Shown in pieces: positions 22,014-31,619 of a stretch of DNA of 64,000 nucleotides. Origin of the DNA: Faecalibacterium longum CLA-AA-H243 (GTDB lineage Bacteria > Bacillota > Clostridia > Oscillospirales > Ruminococcaceae); assembly GCF_020687245.1 (NCBI RefSeq), contig NZ_JAJEQG010000003.1, positions 1 through 64,000 on the forward strand. Direction: 5' to 3'. Position 1 is the stretch's first letter. Each line of letters begins with the position of its first letter. Made by a program: the position numbers and the translations under genes. Below the pieces are notes generated by a model. That model was not told the DNA's origin and did not search any database. It saw only the letters and a list, made by a program, of their open reading frames with translations.

Positions 22014-23326
22014 TTCAGCCGGTACAGCGACCGGGAAAGCCGGTAATCCGGGTCCTCTATGGTCACATCCGGGCCGAGTTTTGCCTGCATCTGGCGGGAC
22101 GCCACCACACCAAGGCGGGTCCATCCCACAGCATTCTCGCTGGACGAAGCCAGCCGCAGGGTAAGCACCAGCTTGTTCTCGTCTACGGTCCGCAGCTCCA
22201 CGGCGTCTTCCTCGTCCGTGCTGTCCGTCAGCATCAGGTTGCCCTCCCACTCGATGGGCAGAGCGATATAGCAGCCGGTCTCCTCATCCAGCAGGCCGAA
22301 ACTCTTTTCCGGCGCTGACGCCGTGTAGTCCATCCAGACGATAAAATCCATCCGTCGGCTCTGGCTCATGTTCAGCAGACCCGCTTCGTCGGGCTGGGTC
22401 GGTATCTCCACGGTGCCGTCGCCGTCCAAATCGCGGCTCACGAGGCTTGGGACATTGCGCAGCGAGGCATTGTACAGCTCCTCGCTGGCGATTTGTGAGG
22501 CCGGCACCATCTGCTGGCTCTCATCGTCGAACCGCAGCAGCACCGAGGCCAGATTATTGCCCGAGATGCCCGTCCAGCCGTCCAGCACCAGATAGTGCTT
22601 TCCGTCCGCGCCGAGGCCCGCCGCCACCGAGGCGCAGCCCGAGAACTTATCGCCCGACAGTGCCATAACGGCCACCTGCTGGAAGCTTCCGTCCTTATCG
22701 ACGGTCAGCAGCTCGATTTGGACGCCGCTGTCTTCCAGCGTGGACATCAGGATAAGGTCTTCGCTGCCGCCGCCGGTGATGTCCTCCACGAGGTACTGCT
22801 CATAGGCCTGCTCAAGGATAGCCGACACCTCACCGTTCTCATAGGAGTAAACGGCCAGATAGTGGTCATCCTGCGAAGCCGCATAGCCCACGACGAGCTG
22901 GGCCGTGCCGCCCGCCTGAAGCTGAGCCAGCCGGACATTGTCCACCGAATCGGCCAGGCCCTCTACGGTCTGGCTCACCTGCCAGGCACCCCCGCTGTTC
23001 TTGCGTAAGAAAGCAACGCATACATTGGAGGTGAGGGCCGTGGTGTAGAACACCGCTGCGTCCTGTTCGCCGTCGCCGTCGAAATCCTGCAGCACAAAGG
23101 GCGACAGCAGGTCGCCCTGCAGCGGATATTTCAGCTGGGCGCTCTCCCCCAGCCAGTCGTTCAGGGCGGTCTGCAATGCGCCGTAATCGCCCGCAAGGCG
23201 GGGCGCACGCAGCAGTTCCTCCACCTGCACCGTTTCTTCCTGCATGGGGATGCTGCACCCGGTCAGCAGCAGGCAGAACGCCACGCACAGCGCAGCCGCC
23301 CGCAGCCATCCTTTGATTTTCAACAT
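22010..23326 (-). CDS. Lipoprotein with VCBS/FG-GAP-like repeats
   Basis: A 438-residue exported lipoprotein of unknown function. Signal peptide with lipobox LTGC (Cys about residue 24), followed by a long extracellular domain containing calcium-loop-like motifs DFDGDGEQD and DLDGDGTVE and repeated beta-strand segments, as in VCBS/FG-GAP propeller-like proteins. ATG 23326 follows AGGAGGG. Located upstream of the two-component genes on the same strand; a dispersed repeat separates them. The C-terminus may have been altered by the repeat, which supplies its stop codon. Confidence 0.85.
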   Translation of the reverse strand: MLKIKGWLRAAALCVAFCLLLTGCSIPMQEETVQVEELLRAPRLAGDYGALQTALNDWLGESAQLKYPLQGDLLSPFVLQDFDGDGEQDAAVFYTTALTSNVCVAFLRKNSGGAWQVSQTVEGLADSVDNVRLAQLQAGGTAQLVVGYAASQDDHYLAVYSYENGEVSAILEQAYEQYLVEDITGGGSEDLILMSTLEDSGVQIELLTVDKDGSFQQVAVMALSGDKFSGCASVAAGLGADGKHYLVLDGWTGISGNNLASVLLRFDDESQQMVPASQIASEELYNASLRNVPSLVSRDLDGDGTVEIPTQPDEAGLLNMSQSRRMDFIVWMDYTASAPEKSFGLLDEETGCYIALPIEWEGNLMLTDSTDEEDAVELRTVDENKLVLTLRLASSSENAVGWTRLGVVASRQMQAKLGPDVTIEDPDYRLSRSLYRLN

Positions 23327-23410
23327 GTTCCCTCCTGCTCGTGGAAATCTGCATACCATAACAGTATCAGTATATCACGCAAGGAGGGCTCTGCCAAGCG
23401 GCGAAAACAG

Positions 23411-23444
23411 AAAAAGCCCTCTCCCAGACGGGAAAGGGCTTTTT
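23411..23444 (-). terminator. Terminator of the infA-rplQ operon
   Basis: AAAAAGCCCT (23411-23420) pairs with AGGGCTTTTT (23435-23444) with an inner TCCC/GGGA. Confidence 0.88.
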
Positions 23445-23471
23445 GATACTGATTTATTCAGTCAGAGTCGA

Positions 23472-23813
23472 TCAGACGAGCTCCAGAACTGCCATCTCAG
23501 CAGCGTCGCCGCGGCGAGCGCCGATCTTGATGATGCGGGTGTAGCCGCCGTTGCGGTCAGCGTACTTGGGGCTGATCTCATCAAACAGCTTCTTTGCAAC
23601 ATCTTCCTTGGTGATGTAGGCGTAGACCTGACGCTTGGTGTGCAGGTCGCTGGCCTTACCCAGGGTGATCATCTTCTCGGCCATGGAACGAACGTCCTTG
23701 GCGCGAGTGACAGTGGTCTCAATCTTGCCATTCTCTAACAGGTAGGTAACCATAGCGCGCATCATAGCGTTGCGGCTGTCGCTGGTTCTACCGAGCTTTC
23801 TGGTACCGGGCAT
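23472..23813 (-). CDS. rplQ: 50S ribosomal protein L17
   Basis: Large-subunit protein near the peptide exit tunnel. The 113-residue bacterial-core form begins [20 protein letters not shown] and ends [12 protein letters not shown]. It is the last gene of the infA-rpmJ-rpsM-rpsK-rpsD-rpoA-rplQ transcript, 25 bp after rpoA, and a terminator follows within 30 bp. Confidence 0.98.
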   Translation of the reverse strand: MPGTRKLGRTSDSRNAMMRAMVTYLLENGKIETTVTRAKDVRSMAEKMITLGKASDLHTKRQVYAYITKEDVAKKLFDEISPKYADRNGGYTRIIKIGARRGDAAEMAVLELV

Positions 23814-23838
23814 CCCGTTTCACTCCTTAACTTTAATA

Positions 23839-24795
23839 TTACTCATCGTCTGTGTTCAGCTTGAAGCCGAGAGAGTCCAGCTTAGCCATGACTTCCTCGA
23901 GGCTCTTGCGGCCGAGGTTACGAACCTTCATCATTTCGTCCTCGCTCTTGCTGACCAGATCCTCCACCGTGTTGATGCCGGCGCGCTTGAGGCAGTTGAA
24001 GGAACGGACGCTCAGATCCAGCTCTTCGATGGTCATCTCCAGAGCCTTCTCCTTATCGTCGTTGGTCTTCTCCACCATGATCTCAGCGCCAGCGGCCTCG
24101 TCGGACAGGTTGACGAACAGGTTCAGGTGCTCGGTCAGCACACGGGCAGCCAGAGAAACGGCCTCCTGTGCATTGATCGTGCCATCCGTCCAAACCTCGA
24201 TGGTCAGCTTGTCGTAGTCGATGGCCTGGCCAACACGGGTGCTCTCGACATTATAATTCACCTTGAGCACGGGGGTGTAAATGCTATCAACGGGAAGAGT
24301 GTTGATGTCATTCTTCTCGATGATGGCCTGCTTGTTGCGCTCAGCGGGCACATAGCCGCGACCCTTATCGAAGGTCAGCTCCATGACGAGCTTGCCGCCC
24401 TCGCCCAGGGTTGCGATGTGCCACTCAGGGTTCAGGATCTCAATATCATCGCCCTGCTTGATGTTGTCGGCGGTGACCTCACAGGGGCCAACTGCCTCAA
24501 CACGCACTGTCTTCGGACCGTCGGTGTACAGCTTTGCAGCGATACCCTTCAGGTTCAGGACAATCTCGGTAACGTCTTCCTTGACGCCCTCAATGGTGGA
24601 GAACTCGTGAACCACGCCGTCGATCTTGACGCTGGTCACGGCGACACCGGGCAGAGAGGAAAGAAGCACACGACGCAGGCTGTTGCCCAGTGTGATGCCA
24701 AAGCCACGCTCCAGAGGCTCTGCCACGAACTTGCCGTAGCGGCCGTCGGGAGACAGGCTTGCCGTTTCGATTTTGGGACGTTCAATCTCCATCAT
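23839..24795 (-). CDS. rpoA: RNA polymerase alpha subunit
   Basis: Assembles RNA polymerase and contacts upstream promoter DNA and activators. The 318-residue protein has the dimerisation domain ([34 protein letters not shown]) and the C-terminal domain ([35 protein letters not shown]). Two ATGs are adjacent; 24795 is best placed after AAGGAGGGC. The 113-bp gap to rpsD holds no gene. Confidence 0.98.
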   Translation of the reverse strand: MMEIERPKIETASLSPDGRYGKFVAEPLERGFGITLGNSLRRVLLSSLPGVAVTSVKIDGVVHEFSTIEGVKEDVTEIVLNLKGIAAKLYTDGPKTVRVEAVGPCEVTADNIKQGDDIEILNPEWHIATLGEGGKLVMELTFDKGRGYVPAERNKQAIIEKNDINTLPVDSIYTPVLKVNYNVESTRVGQAIDYDKLTIEVWTDGTINAQEAVSLAARVLTEHLNLFVNLSDEAAGAEIMVEKTNDDKEKALEMTIEELDLSVRSFNCLKRAGINTVEDLVSKSEDEMMKVRNLGRKSLEEVMAKLDSLGFKLNTDDE

Positions 24796-24908
24796 ATCTA
24801 TGCCCTCCTTGTCAAACCGATGTTGCCATCGGCCCATTATTAAATTCTTTCAAAGAAAAGAATGCGAAAACCGGCCATCCACACGGAAGGCCAGGCCTTC
24901 TTAATGGA

Positions 24909-25511
24909 TTACTTGGAGTACAGCTCGACGATGAGGTGCTCTGCAACTTCGTAGTCGATGTCGCTGCGCTCGGGGAGCTTGTTGACGACGCCCTTCAGGG
25001 TGCCAGCCTCGCGGTCCAGCCAGGAGGGCAGAGCCACGACGGGAGCCTCGGGGCCAGTCAGCTTAGCGAACTTAGCAGAGCTGCGGCTGGACTCACGGAC
25101 CTCGATGACATCACCGGCCTTGATGAGGTAAGAGGGGATGTTGACCTTCTTGCCGTTGACGGTGAAGTGAGCGTGAGAGACCAGCTGACGAGCGTCGCGG
25201 CGGGTCTGAGCAAAGCCCAGACGGAACACGACGTTGTCCAGACGGCGCTCCATGAGCTGAAGCAGGTTCTCACCGGTCTTGCCGGGCATAGCCTCAGCCT
25301 TCAGGTAAGCGTTGTGGAACTGCTTCTCCAGAACGCCGTAGATGAACTTGACCTTCTGCTTCTCCTTCAGCTGAGTAGCGTACTCAGACTGCTTCTTGCG
25401 CATGTTGCCATTGGAGTTGCGGGTAGTATTCTTCTTTGCATAGCCCATGACCGCAGGAGAAATGCCCAGGGCCTTGCAACGCTTTGCGATAGGCTGCGTA
25501 TTCTTTGCCAT
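24909..25511 (-). CDS. rpsD: 30S ribosomal protein S4
   Basis: Primary 16S rRNA binder and assembly initiator; in many bacteria a translational repressor of the alpha operon. The 200-residue protein lacks the N-terminal zinc cysteines (the C-minus form) and has the S4 RNA-binding domain ERRLDNVVFRLGFAQTRRDA. It lies 20 bp after rpsK. Confidence 0.98.
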   Translation of the reverse strand: MAKNTQPIAKRCKALGISPAVMGYAKKNTTRNSNGNMRKKQSEYATQLKEKQKVKFIYGVLEKQFHNAYLKAEAMPGKTGENLLQLMERRLDNVVFRLGFAQTRRDARQLVSHAHFTVNGKKVNIPSYLIKAGDVIEVRESSRSSAKFAKLTGPEAPVVALPSWLDREAGTLKGVVNKLPERSDIDYEVAEHLIVELYSK

Positions 25512-25531
25512 AATTCAGTTTCCTCCTTCGA

Positions 25532-25942
25532 TCAGACACGACGGCGCTTCGGGGGACGGCAGCCGTTGTGGGGGATGGGAGTCACGTCCTTGATGAGGGT
25601 GACTTCCAGACCGGTGGCCTGAAGCGCACGAATAGCGGACTCACGGCCAGCGCCGGGGCCCTTGACGTAGACCTCAACGGTCTTCATGCCATGCTCGATA
25701 GCGACCTTGGCAGCGGTCTCTGCTGCAGACTGAGCTGCAAACGGAGTGCTCTTACGGCTGCCGCGGAAGTTCAGGGAGCCAGAGGAGCACCAAGACACTG
25801 CATTACCCTGCAGGTCGGTGATGGTGACGACAGTATTGTTGAACGTAGACTGGATATGAGCCTGACCGGCTGCAATGTTCTTACGCTCTTTCCGCTTCAT
25901 GCGGACGTTTGCGCCCTTCTTGGCGTTATTTGCACTTGCCAT
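25532..25942 (-). CDS. rpsK: 30S ribosomal protein S11
   Basis: Platform protein beside the mRNA exit. The 136-residue product has a basic N-terminus ([15 protein letters not shown]), the core [20 protein letters not shown] and the C-terminal [19 protein letters not shown]. Located 14 bp after rpsM in the alpha operon. Confidence 0.98.
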   Translation of the reverse strand: MASANNAKKGANVRMKRKERKNIAAGQAHIQSTFNNTVVTITDLQGNAVSWCSSGSLNFRGSRKSTPFAAQSAAETAAKVAIEHGMKTVEVYVKGPGAGRESAIRALQATGLEVTLIKDVTPIPHNGCRPPKRRRV

Positions 25943-25956
25943 TTCTCAGAACCTCC

Positions 25957-26328
25957 TTACTTCTTCTTGTTAGCGACCGTGCGCTTGGGACCCTTGCAGG
26001 TACGTGCATTGGTCTTGGTACGCTGGCCACGGCAGGGCAGGTTCTTACGATGGCGGGTGCCACGGAAGGACTGGATCTCAACCAGGCGCTTGATGTCCAG
26101 AGCGACATTACGACGCAGGTCGCCCTCGACGATGATGTTAGCCTGATCGATGTAGTCACGGATCTTAGCCTCTTCTTCCAGAGTCAGGTCCTTGACGCGG
26201 GTATCGGGGTTGATACCAGTAGCTGCCAGGATCTTGTTGGCAGTGGTCTGACCGATACCGTAAACGTAGGTGAGACCCACCTGAACGCGCTTCTCGCGGG
26301 GCAGGTCAACGCCGGCAATACGTGCCAT
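25957..26328 (-). CDS. rpsM: 30S ribosomal protein S13
   Basis: Head protein contacting the large subunit and P-site tRNA. The 123-residue product begins [19 protein letters not shown], has the helix-turn region [17 protein letters not shown] and ends with the basic tail [19 protein letters not shown]. Start 26328 is the family start; the frame is open further upstream but without a site. Third gene of the alpha-type operon. Confidence 0.98.
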   Translation of the reverse strand: MARIAGVDLPREKRVQVGLTYVYGIGQTTANKILAATGINPDTRVKDLTLEEEAKIRDYIDQANIIVEGDLRRNVALDIKRLVEIQSFRGTRHRKNLPCRGQRTKTNARTCKGPKRTVANKKK

Positions 26329-26411
26329 AGTAGTTTTCCTCCAAAAATCATCCCATGTCAGTGTCGGGGTCTGCGCCGGGACTCTACGCACTTGACCCCC
26401 AGGCGCCCGAA

Positions 26412-26525
26412 TTAGCCCTGGCGCTGCTTATGCTTGGGGTTCTGGCAGATGACCATCACGCGGCCTTTGCGGCGGATGACCTTGCACTTTTCGCAGATGG
26501 GTTTCACGGAAGGCTTGACCTTCAT
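26412..26525 (-). CDS. rpmJ: 50S ribosomal protein L36
   Basis: A 37-residue zinc-ribbon protein of the large subunit, reading [20 protein letters not shown] and ending NPKHKQRQG. The zinc ligands C11, C14, C27 and H32 are all present, so it is the C+ (zinc-binding) form. Placed between infA (35 bp upstream) and rpsM. Confidence 0.97.
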   Translation of the reverse strand: MKVKPSVKPICEKCKVIRRKGRVMVICQNPKHKQRQG

Positions 26526-26560
26526 GATGTTGAACCTCCTTTTGGTTGATACCCTGGTGC

Positions 26561-26812
26561 TTATTTGGAGCGCCAGGTGATGCGGCCCTTCGACAAGTCG
26601 TAGGGCGACATTTCCACGGTTACCTTGTCCCCGGGCAGGATACGGATGAAATTGGTCCGCAGCTTGCCGGAGATGTGCGCTAAGAGGATGTGACCACTGG
26701 GAGTGAGCTTCCCGGTGTTCTTGTCCTCGCTCAACATTTCCACCTTAAAGATGGCGTTGGGCATGGCTTCACGCACGATGCCTTCAATTTCGATGACGTC
26801 TTCTTTAGACAA
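26561..26812 (-). CDS. infA: Translation initiation factor IF-1, TTG start
   Basis: OB-fold factor that blocks the A site during initiation. The 83-residue product reads [20 protein letters not shown] and ends [16 protein letters not shown], about ten residues longer in the middle loop than the 72-residue norm. The start codon is TTG at 26812, 9 nt after GAGGAGG; no ATG fits. First gene of its transcript, with a promoter at 26972. Confidence 0.95.
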   Translation of the reverse strand: MSKEDVIEIEGIVREAMPNAIFKVEMLSEDKNTGKLTPSGHILLAHISGKLRTNFIRILPGDKVTVEMSPYDLSKGRITWRSK

Positions 26813-26971
26813 GCTAATTGCCTCCTCATTGGATCTGCTCAGTTTGTCGTGTTGGGACGGACAGGCGGCGATGAAAGCCACATACTTCTTCTCCTGCGGC
26901 ACAAAATCCGCAAAGTGGGCAGAAAATCCCTGTCCACCGAGAAAGCATCTGGCTGTCACGGCCATTTATAG

Positions 26972-27000
26972 ATTATACACCTTTTGTGTCTATTTTGCAA
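26972..27000 (-). promoter_or_regulatory. Promoter of the infA-rplQ operon
   Basis: Minus strand TTGCAA (27000-26995), 17-bp spacer, TATAAT (26977-26972). The transcript would start near 26965, giving a leader of about 150 nt. That leader happens to be open in the infA frame but has no ribosome-binding site. Nothing else is seen between 27001 and 27143. Confidence 0.88.
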
Positions 27001-27143
27001 GTGGTTTTTTCCGTATTTCCGATAAAAATTTCTTGCTTTTTCAAAATGGTCTTTTCCCGCCCTCTGCATTGCCATTTCCACCGTGGAGATGAATCTTTTT
27101 CACCAAAACTTGTCAGAATTGCATAAATAACGTCTTTCAAAAC

Positions 27144-27172
27144 CAAAAAGACCTCCCCGGAAAGGGAGGTCT
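27144..27172 (-). terminator. Terminator of the adk-map transcript
   Basis: Minus strand AGACCTCCC (27172-27164) with GGGAGGTCT (27157-27149), then five T. Confidence 0.88.
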
Positions 27173-27184
27173 CGGTCTCAAGCC

Positions 27185-27976
27185 TTACTTGAAGCTGAAG
27201 GTATCGGGGTCAAAGCTGGGGTCATCCCAGCTCCGGGTCATGATCTCGGTGCGGTCCTTGAGGATGGCTATGGAATGCTCGAAGTGAGCAGCCAGACCGC
27301 CGTCCTTGGTCTTGACCGTCCAGCCGTCCTTGGCCTGAGTGATCTTGCAGTCGTACTGGCAGATCATGGGCTCGATGGCGATGGTCATGCCGGGGACGAG
27401 ACGGGGGCCGCGGCCCTGATGGCCGTAGTTCGGCACTTCGGGGTCTTCGTGCAGCTCCCTGCCGGTGCCGTGGCCCACGAACTCGCGGACGACGGAGAAG
27501 CCGGCGTCCTCGCAGTAGCTCTGGACGGCATAGCCGATGTCGCCGATGCGGTTGCCGGCCACAGCCTGCTCGATGCCCTTGTAGAGAGCGGCCTTGGTGA
27601 CGTCCAGAAGGCGCTGAGCCTCCAGGTCGATCTTGCCCACTGCATAGGTGCAGGCGTTGTCGCCGTTGAAGCCATCGACCTTTGCGCCGGTATCAATGCT
27701 CACGATGTCACCCGGGCGGATGACGATGTCATGCGAAGGGATACCATGGATGATGGTATCGTTCAAACTGATGCAGGCCGTTCCGGGGAAACCGTACAGA
27801 CCCTTGAAGTTGGGGATGCCGCCGTGCTTCACGATGAAGTCGTAGATCAGCTTATCCAGCTCCCAGGTGGTCATACCTGCCTCGATATGTTCACCGCCGT
27901 ATTTCAGGGCAGCTGCGCTCAGGGCATTCGCCTTGCGCATACCGTCCAGCTCTTTCGCATTCTTGATCTGAATCAC
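27185..27976 (-). CDS. map: Methionine aminopeptidase, type I
   Basis: Removes the initiator methionine from nascent proteins. The 263-residue pita-bread-fold enzyme shows the metal ligands in order: Asp in VSIDTGAKVDGFNGDNA (two Asp), His in EFVGHGTGRELHEDPEV, Glu in IAIEPM and Glu in HFEHSIAIL. It starts 2 bp after adk ends; the pair forms its own transcript between two terminators. Some extra residues near the C-terminus compared with the E. coli enzyme. Confidence 0.97.
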   Translation of the reverse strand: MIQIKNAKELDGMRKANALSAAALKYGGEHIEAGMTTWELDKLIYDFIVKHGGIPNFKGLYGFPGTACISLNDTIIHGIPSHDIVIRPGDIVSIDTGAKVDGFNGDNACTYAVGKIDLEAQRLLDVTKAALYKGIEQAVAGNRIGDIGYAVQSYCEDAGFSVVREFVGHGTGRELHEDPEVPNYGHQGRGPRLVPGMTIAIEPMICQYDCKITQAKDGWTVKTKDGGLAAHFEHSIAILKDRTEIMTRSWDDPSFDPDTFSFK

Positions 27977-27978
27977 TT

Positions 27979-28611
27979 TTATGCCTCCAAAGCCTTCATG
28001 ATCTCTGCCGTGGTCGCCTCAATGGAATCGTTGAAGGGGATGACAGCCAGCTTGCCGCGCTGACGGTAGAAGTCCACCAGCGGCTCAGTCTGCTCATGAT
28101 ATGCCTTCAGACGGTCGAGCACGGTAGCGGGCTGGTCGTCCTTGCGGATGACGAGCTTGCCGCCGCAGCAGTCGCACACGCCCTCGACCTTGCTCTTCTT
28201 GTTGACGATGTGGTAGCTTGCGCCGCACTTTTCGCAGACGCGGCGGCCGCCCATGCGGTTGACGATGACATCGTCAGCGACAGACAGCTCCAGCACCTTG
28301 TCGATGCGGATGCCCATCTTCTCGATGGCCTCTGCCTGTGCGATGGTGCGGGGCACACCGTCCAGAATGAAGCCGTTTGCGCAGTCATCCTCGGACAGGC
28401 GGTCCTTCAGGATGCCAATGATGACCTCATCGGGGACCAGTGCGCCGGCGTCCATGAAGCTCTTTGCCTTCAGGCCCATCTCGGTGCCGTCCTTGACAGC
28501 AGCGCGGAGGATGTTACCGGTGCTGATGGCGGGGATGTTCAGCTTTGCGCAGATGATCTCAGCCTGCGTGCCTTTGCCTGCGCCGGGGGCGCCCAACAGA
28601 ATCAGATTCAT
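27979..28611 (-). CDS. adk: Adenylate kinase
   Basis: Interconverts ATP+AMP and 2 ADP. The 210-residue protein has the P-loop GAPGAGKGT at 7-15, the NMP-binding region STGNILRAAVKDGTEMG, and a lid with a four-cysteine zinc site (CEKCG and CDCCG), common in Gram-positives. Start 28611 follows AAGGAGAGGAG. Separated from secY by a terminator, so not part of the S10-spc transcript. Confidence 0.97.
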   Translation of the reverse strand: MNLILLGAPGAGKGTQAEIICAKLNIPAISTGNILRAAVKDGTEMGLKAKSFMDAGALVPDEVIIGILKDRLSEDDCANGFILDGVPRTIAQAEAIEKMGIRIDKVLELSVADDVIVNRMGGRRVCEKCGASYHIVNKKSKVEGVCDCCGGKLVIRKDDQPATVLDRLKAYHEQTEPLVDFYRQRGKLAVIPFNDSIEATTAEIMKALEA

Positions 28612-28692
28612 AGGAATTCTCCTCTCCTTATATAAAGGATGGTTTTTCATTGAGTCCGCTGCGGTTTGAAATCGCTAACGGCTCACCAAAGC

Positions 28693-28741
28693 AAAAAAGC
28701 ACTGAAAAGTCCGAGCATGCTCTCCTTTCCAGTGCTTTCTT
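28693..28741 (-). terminator. Terminator after secY
   Basis: Minus strand AAAGCACTGGAAAG (28738-28725) with CTTTTCAGTGCTTTTTT (28709-28693); the loop contains the palindrome GAGCATGCTC. Confidence 0.85.
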
Positions 28742-28765
28742 ACATCAGTGCTTATTCTTTACAGA

Positions 28766-30061
28766 TCAGCCGAGGAAGCCTTTGTGGCTGCGCATCGTCA
28801 TGAAGCTGTCGAGGCTGCGGGTGGTATCGAGTGCCACACCGACCACGATCAGCAGACTGGTACCGCCCAGCTGGATGCTCATACCGGTCAGGTTGCCCAG
28901 AACGATAGGCAGCACAGCCACCACAGCGAGGAAGATCGCGCCGATGAGGGTGATCTTGTTCAGCGTGCGGGTGATGAAATCGCTGGTCGGCTTGCCGGGA
29001 CGGAAGCCGGGGATCGAGCCGTTGTTGCGGCGCAGATTGTTGGCGATCTCAACAGGGTTGTACTGGATGGCCACATAGAAGTAGTTGAAGGCCAGGATCA
29101 GCAGCAGGTAGATGACGACGTAAAGCGGCGACGTATAGTTGAAGGTACGGAAGAATGCGTACCAGAACGGATGCGCAGCCTGGTCGACCTGCATGAGGCT
29201 GCCGATCGTGCCCGGGATCGAGACCAGAGCGGAAGCGAAGATGATGGGCATGACGCCGGTCATGTTCAGCTTCAGCGGCAGGTAGCTGTTCTGCCCGCCC
29301 ATCTGCTTGCGGCCCACCACGCGCTTGGCATACTGGATGGTGATGCGGCGCTCAGCGTTCGTCATAATGACGATGAACACGATCACGACCAGTGCCAGAA
29401 CGAGCAGCAGGGGCAGGAAGATGTAGAACTGGCTCTCGCCAGCAGCGGCGCGGGTCAGCAGACCAGCCACCGTGGTGTAGAGAGAAGACCAGTTGGAAAC
29501 GATCGAAGAGAAGATCAGAAGGGACAGGCCGTTGCCGATGCCCTTGTCATCGATCTGCTCGCCGCACCAGGTGATCAGCTGAGCACCTGCGGTGAAGGTC
29601 GCGATGATGACCACGGCGGTAAAGATACCAGCCGCGCCGGAAGTGTACTTCAGTGCGCCCATGTTACGGACCACAAAGTAGTAGCCGAGGCTCATGATCA
29701 GAGCAATGATGCCGCCGGCATACCGGGTGATCTGCTGCAGCTTCTGCTGGCCGTCCGGTTCCTTCGCAATGTTTTCCAGCGAGGGGATGGCCACAGTGAG
29801 CAGCTGCACGATGATGGATGCGTTGATATAGGGTGTCACACCTAACGCGAAGAGCGTGCACCGGGACAGTGCGCCGCCGCTCATCATATCAAGATATGCG
29901 AGCATGTTGCCGTTCGAGAACATCTGCGTCAGCGCAGAGCTGGTCACGAAAGGCACCGGGATAGCACAGCCCAAACGATACACCACGAGGATCGCCAGCG
30001 TGAACAGGAGACGATTTTTAAGCTCGGGGATCTTCCATGCGTTACGGAATGTCTGGAACAC
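28766..30061 (-). CDS. secY: Protein translocase subunit SecY
   Basis: Channel subunit of the SecYEG translocon. The 431-residue protein has ten predicted membrane helices, the plug/lateral gate region FVTSSALTQMF, the cytoplasmic loop ANAERRITIQYAKRVVG-like segment (TNAERRITIQYAKRVV) and NNLRRNNGSIPGFRPGKPT. It ends the S10-spc transcript, 1 bp after rplO, and a terminator follows. Confidence 0.97.
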   Translation of the reverse strand: MFQTFRNAWKIPELKNRLLFTLAILVVYRLGCAIPVPFVTSSALTQMFSNGNMLAYLDMMSGGALSRCTLFALGVTPYINASIIVQLLTVAIPSLENIAKEPDGQQKLQQITRYAGGIIALIMSLGYYFVVRNMGALKYTSGAAGIFTAVVIIATFTAGAQLITWCGEQIDDKGIGNGLSLLIFSSIVSNWSSLYTTVAGLLTRAAAGESQFYIFLPLLLVLALVVIVFIVIMTNAERRITIQYAKRVVGRKQMGGQNSYLPLKLNMTGVMPIIFASALVSIPGTIGSLMQVDQAAHPFWYAFFRTFNYTSPLYVVIYLLLILAFNYFYVAIQYNPVEIANNLRRNNGSIPGFRPGKPTSDFITRTLNKITLIGAIFLAVVAVLPIVLGNLTGMSIQLGGTSLLIVVGVALDTTRSLDSFMTMRSHKGFLG

Positions 30062-30062
30062 C

Positions 30063-30503
30063 TTACATCACCTCAGCCTTTCCGCCTGCCTTTTCGATTT
30101 TCTCTTTGGCAGAAGCGGAATAGGCTGCGGCCTTAACGGTCAGAGCCTTGGTCAGCTCGCCGTTGCCCAGGACCTTAACGCCGTCCAGGGTCTTCTTGAC
30201 CAGACCCTTTGCCTTCAGAGCCTCGGTGTCGACGACTTCGCCGGCCTCGAAAGCTGCCTCCAGATCGGCCACGTTGATGATGGCGTACTGGGTAGCAAAG
30301 ATGTTGTTAAAGCCGAACTTCGGCAGGCGGCGTGCCAGAGGCATCTGGCCGCCCTCGAAACCAGCGTGCTTCACGCCGGAACGGGCCTTCTGGCCCTTGC
30401 TGCCGAAACCGGCAGTCTTGCCATTGCCGGAGCCAATGCCGCGGCCCTTGCGGGTCACAGCCTTGTTTGCGCCGGGAATCGCGTGCAGTTCATGAAGTTT
30501 CAT
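30063..30503 (-). CDS. rplO: 50S ribosomal protein L15
   Basis: 23S rRNA-binding assembly protein. The 146-residue product has the glycine-rich basic N-terminal arm [20 protein letters not shown] and the C-terminal [20 protein letters not shown]. Located between rpmD (18 bp) and secY (1 bp), the standard spc order. Confidence 0.98.
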   Translation of the reverse strand: MKLHELHAIPGANKAVTRKGRGIGSGNGKTAGFGSKGQKARSGVKHAGFEGGQMPLARRLPKFGFNNIFATQYAIINVADLEAAFEAGEVVDTEALKAKGLVKKTLDGVKVLGNGELTKALTVKAAAYSASAKEKIEKAGGKAEVM

Positions 30504-30521
30504 TATGCGTATCCCCCCTGA

Positions 30522-30707
30522 TTAGGCTTCGGTGACGCTGAGCAGGAAGCCGATCTTAGCGATCTTGCCCTGCGTAGCGGCATTGTCAGGCTGAACGGTA
30601 ACGTCGCCCGGCTTCTTCAGGCCCAGAGCCTCAGCGGTAGCGATCTGCTTGGCGCCGCGGCCGATCAGGCTCTTCTTCAGCTCGATCTTGAGCATCTTAT
30701 CTGCCAT
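30522..30707 (-). CDS. rpmD: 50S ribosomal protein L30
   Basis: Small (61-residue) large-subunit protein with the ferredoxin-like fold, reading MLKIELKKSLIGRGAKQIAT near the start and VTVQPDNAATQGKIAKIGFL later. Sits between rpsE and rplO, spaced 14 and 18 bp. Confidence 0.97.
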   Translation of the reverse strand: MADKMLKIELKKSLIGRGAKQIATAEALGLKKPGDVTVQPDNAATQGKIAKIGFLLSVTEA

Positions 30708-30721
30708 GGTTTGTTACCTCC

Positions 30722-31222
30722 TTAACCCAGAATTTCTTTCACGGTCTTGCCGCGCTTCTCAGCAACAGACTCTGCGCTGACCAGGCCGCACAGACCTGCG
30801 AAGGTAGCAGACACAACATTGATGGGGTTGTTGGAACGCATAGACTTCGCACGAATGTCCTTGATGCCGGCAGCCTCGATGACGGCACGCACGGGGCCGC
30901 CAGCGATCATGCCGGTACCGGCGGCAGCCGGCTTCAGCAGGACTGCGCCTGCGCCGTACTTACCGACGATCTCGTGGGGGATAGTGGTGCCCTTCATGGC
31001 AACCTTGTGCATATTCTTCTTAGCAGCAGCCTCGCCCTTGCGAATTGCCTCAGGCACTTCGCCGGACTTGCCGATGCCGTAACCGATGGTGCCCTTGCCG
31101 TCGCCCACGACAACCAGAGCGGCAAACTTCATGATGCGGCCGCCCTTGACAGTCTTGGAAACGCGGTTGATGGAGACAACCTTGGTGATCATGCCGTCGT
31201 CTTCACGGTTTCTCATAGCCAT
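30722..31222 (-). CDS. rpsE: 30S ribosomal protein S5
   Basis: Decoding-fidelity protein at the mRNA entry. The 166-residue product has the double-stranded-RNA-binding-like N-domain ([20 protein letters not shown]) and the S5 C-domain ([20 protein letters not shown]). Part of spc operon; 19 bp after rplR. Confidence 0.98.
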   Translation of the reverse strand: MAMRNREDDGMITKVVSINRVSKTVKGGRIMKFAALVVVGDGKGTIGYGIGKSGEVPEAIRKGEAAAKKNMHKVAMKGTTIPHEIVGKYGAGAVLLKPAAAGTGMIAGGPVRAVIEAAGIKDIRAKSMRSNNPINVVSATFAGLCGLVSAESVAEKRGKTVKEILG

Positions 31223-31241
31223 AATGTGTTTCCTCCTCTCA

Positions 31242-31601
31242 TTACAGCTTCAGGCCGCCCTCACGGGCGCCATCAGCCAGGGCCTTAACACGGCCATGAT
31301 AAACGTAACCGCCACGGTCGAAAACGACCTCGGTGATGCCCTTTTCCAGAGCCTTTGCTGCGATCTTCTTGCCGATCTCAGCTGCGGCCTCGACGTTGCC
31401 GCCGAAACCATTGAAGTCCTTGTCCATAGTGGACGCCGACACCAGAGTAACGCCCTGCTCATCGTCGATGATCTGAGCGTAGATGTGCTTGGCGGAGCGG
31501 AAAACATCCAGGCGAGGACGTGCTGCGGTGCCGCTGATCTTGTTACGAACGCGGCGATGACGACGAAGACGAGCTTCGTTCTTGTCGATCTGCTTAACCA
31601 T
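31242..31601 (-). CDS. rplR: 50S ribosomal protein L18
   Basis: 5S rRNA-binding protein of the central protuberance. The 119-residue product opens with the basic [20 protein letters not shown], then [18 protein letters not shown], and closes [20 protein letters not shown]. In spc order between rplF and rpsE. Confidence 0.98.
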   Translation of the reverse strand: MVKQIDKNEARLRRHRRVRNKISGTAARPRLDVFRSAKHIYAQIIDDEQGVTLVSASTMDKDFNGFGGNVEAAAEIGKKIAAKALEKGITEVVFDRGGYVYHGRVKALADGAREGGLKL

Positions 31602-31619
31602 TGTCTTTCACTCCTTACC

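Noticed and set aside
26813..26965. Upstream in-frame extension of infA, considered as a KOW-type ribosomal protein (usual in this cluster) or longer IF-1
   Set aside because: The extension has no ribosome-binding site and begins at the predicted transcription start. IF-1 proteins start at SKEDVIE. Resemblance to a KOW protein is too slight.
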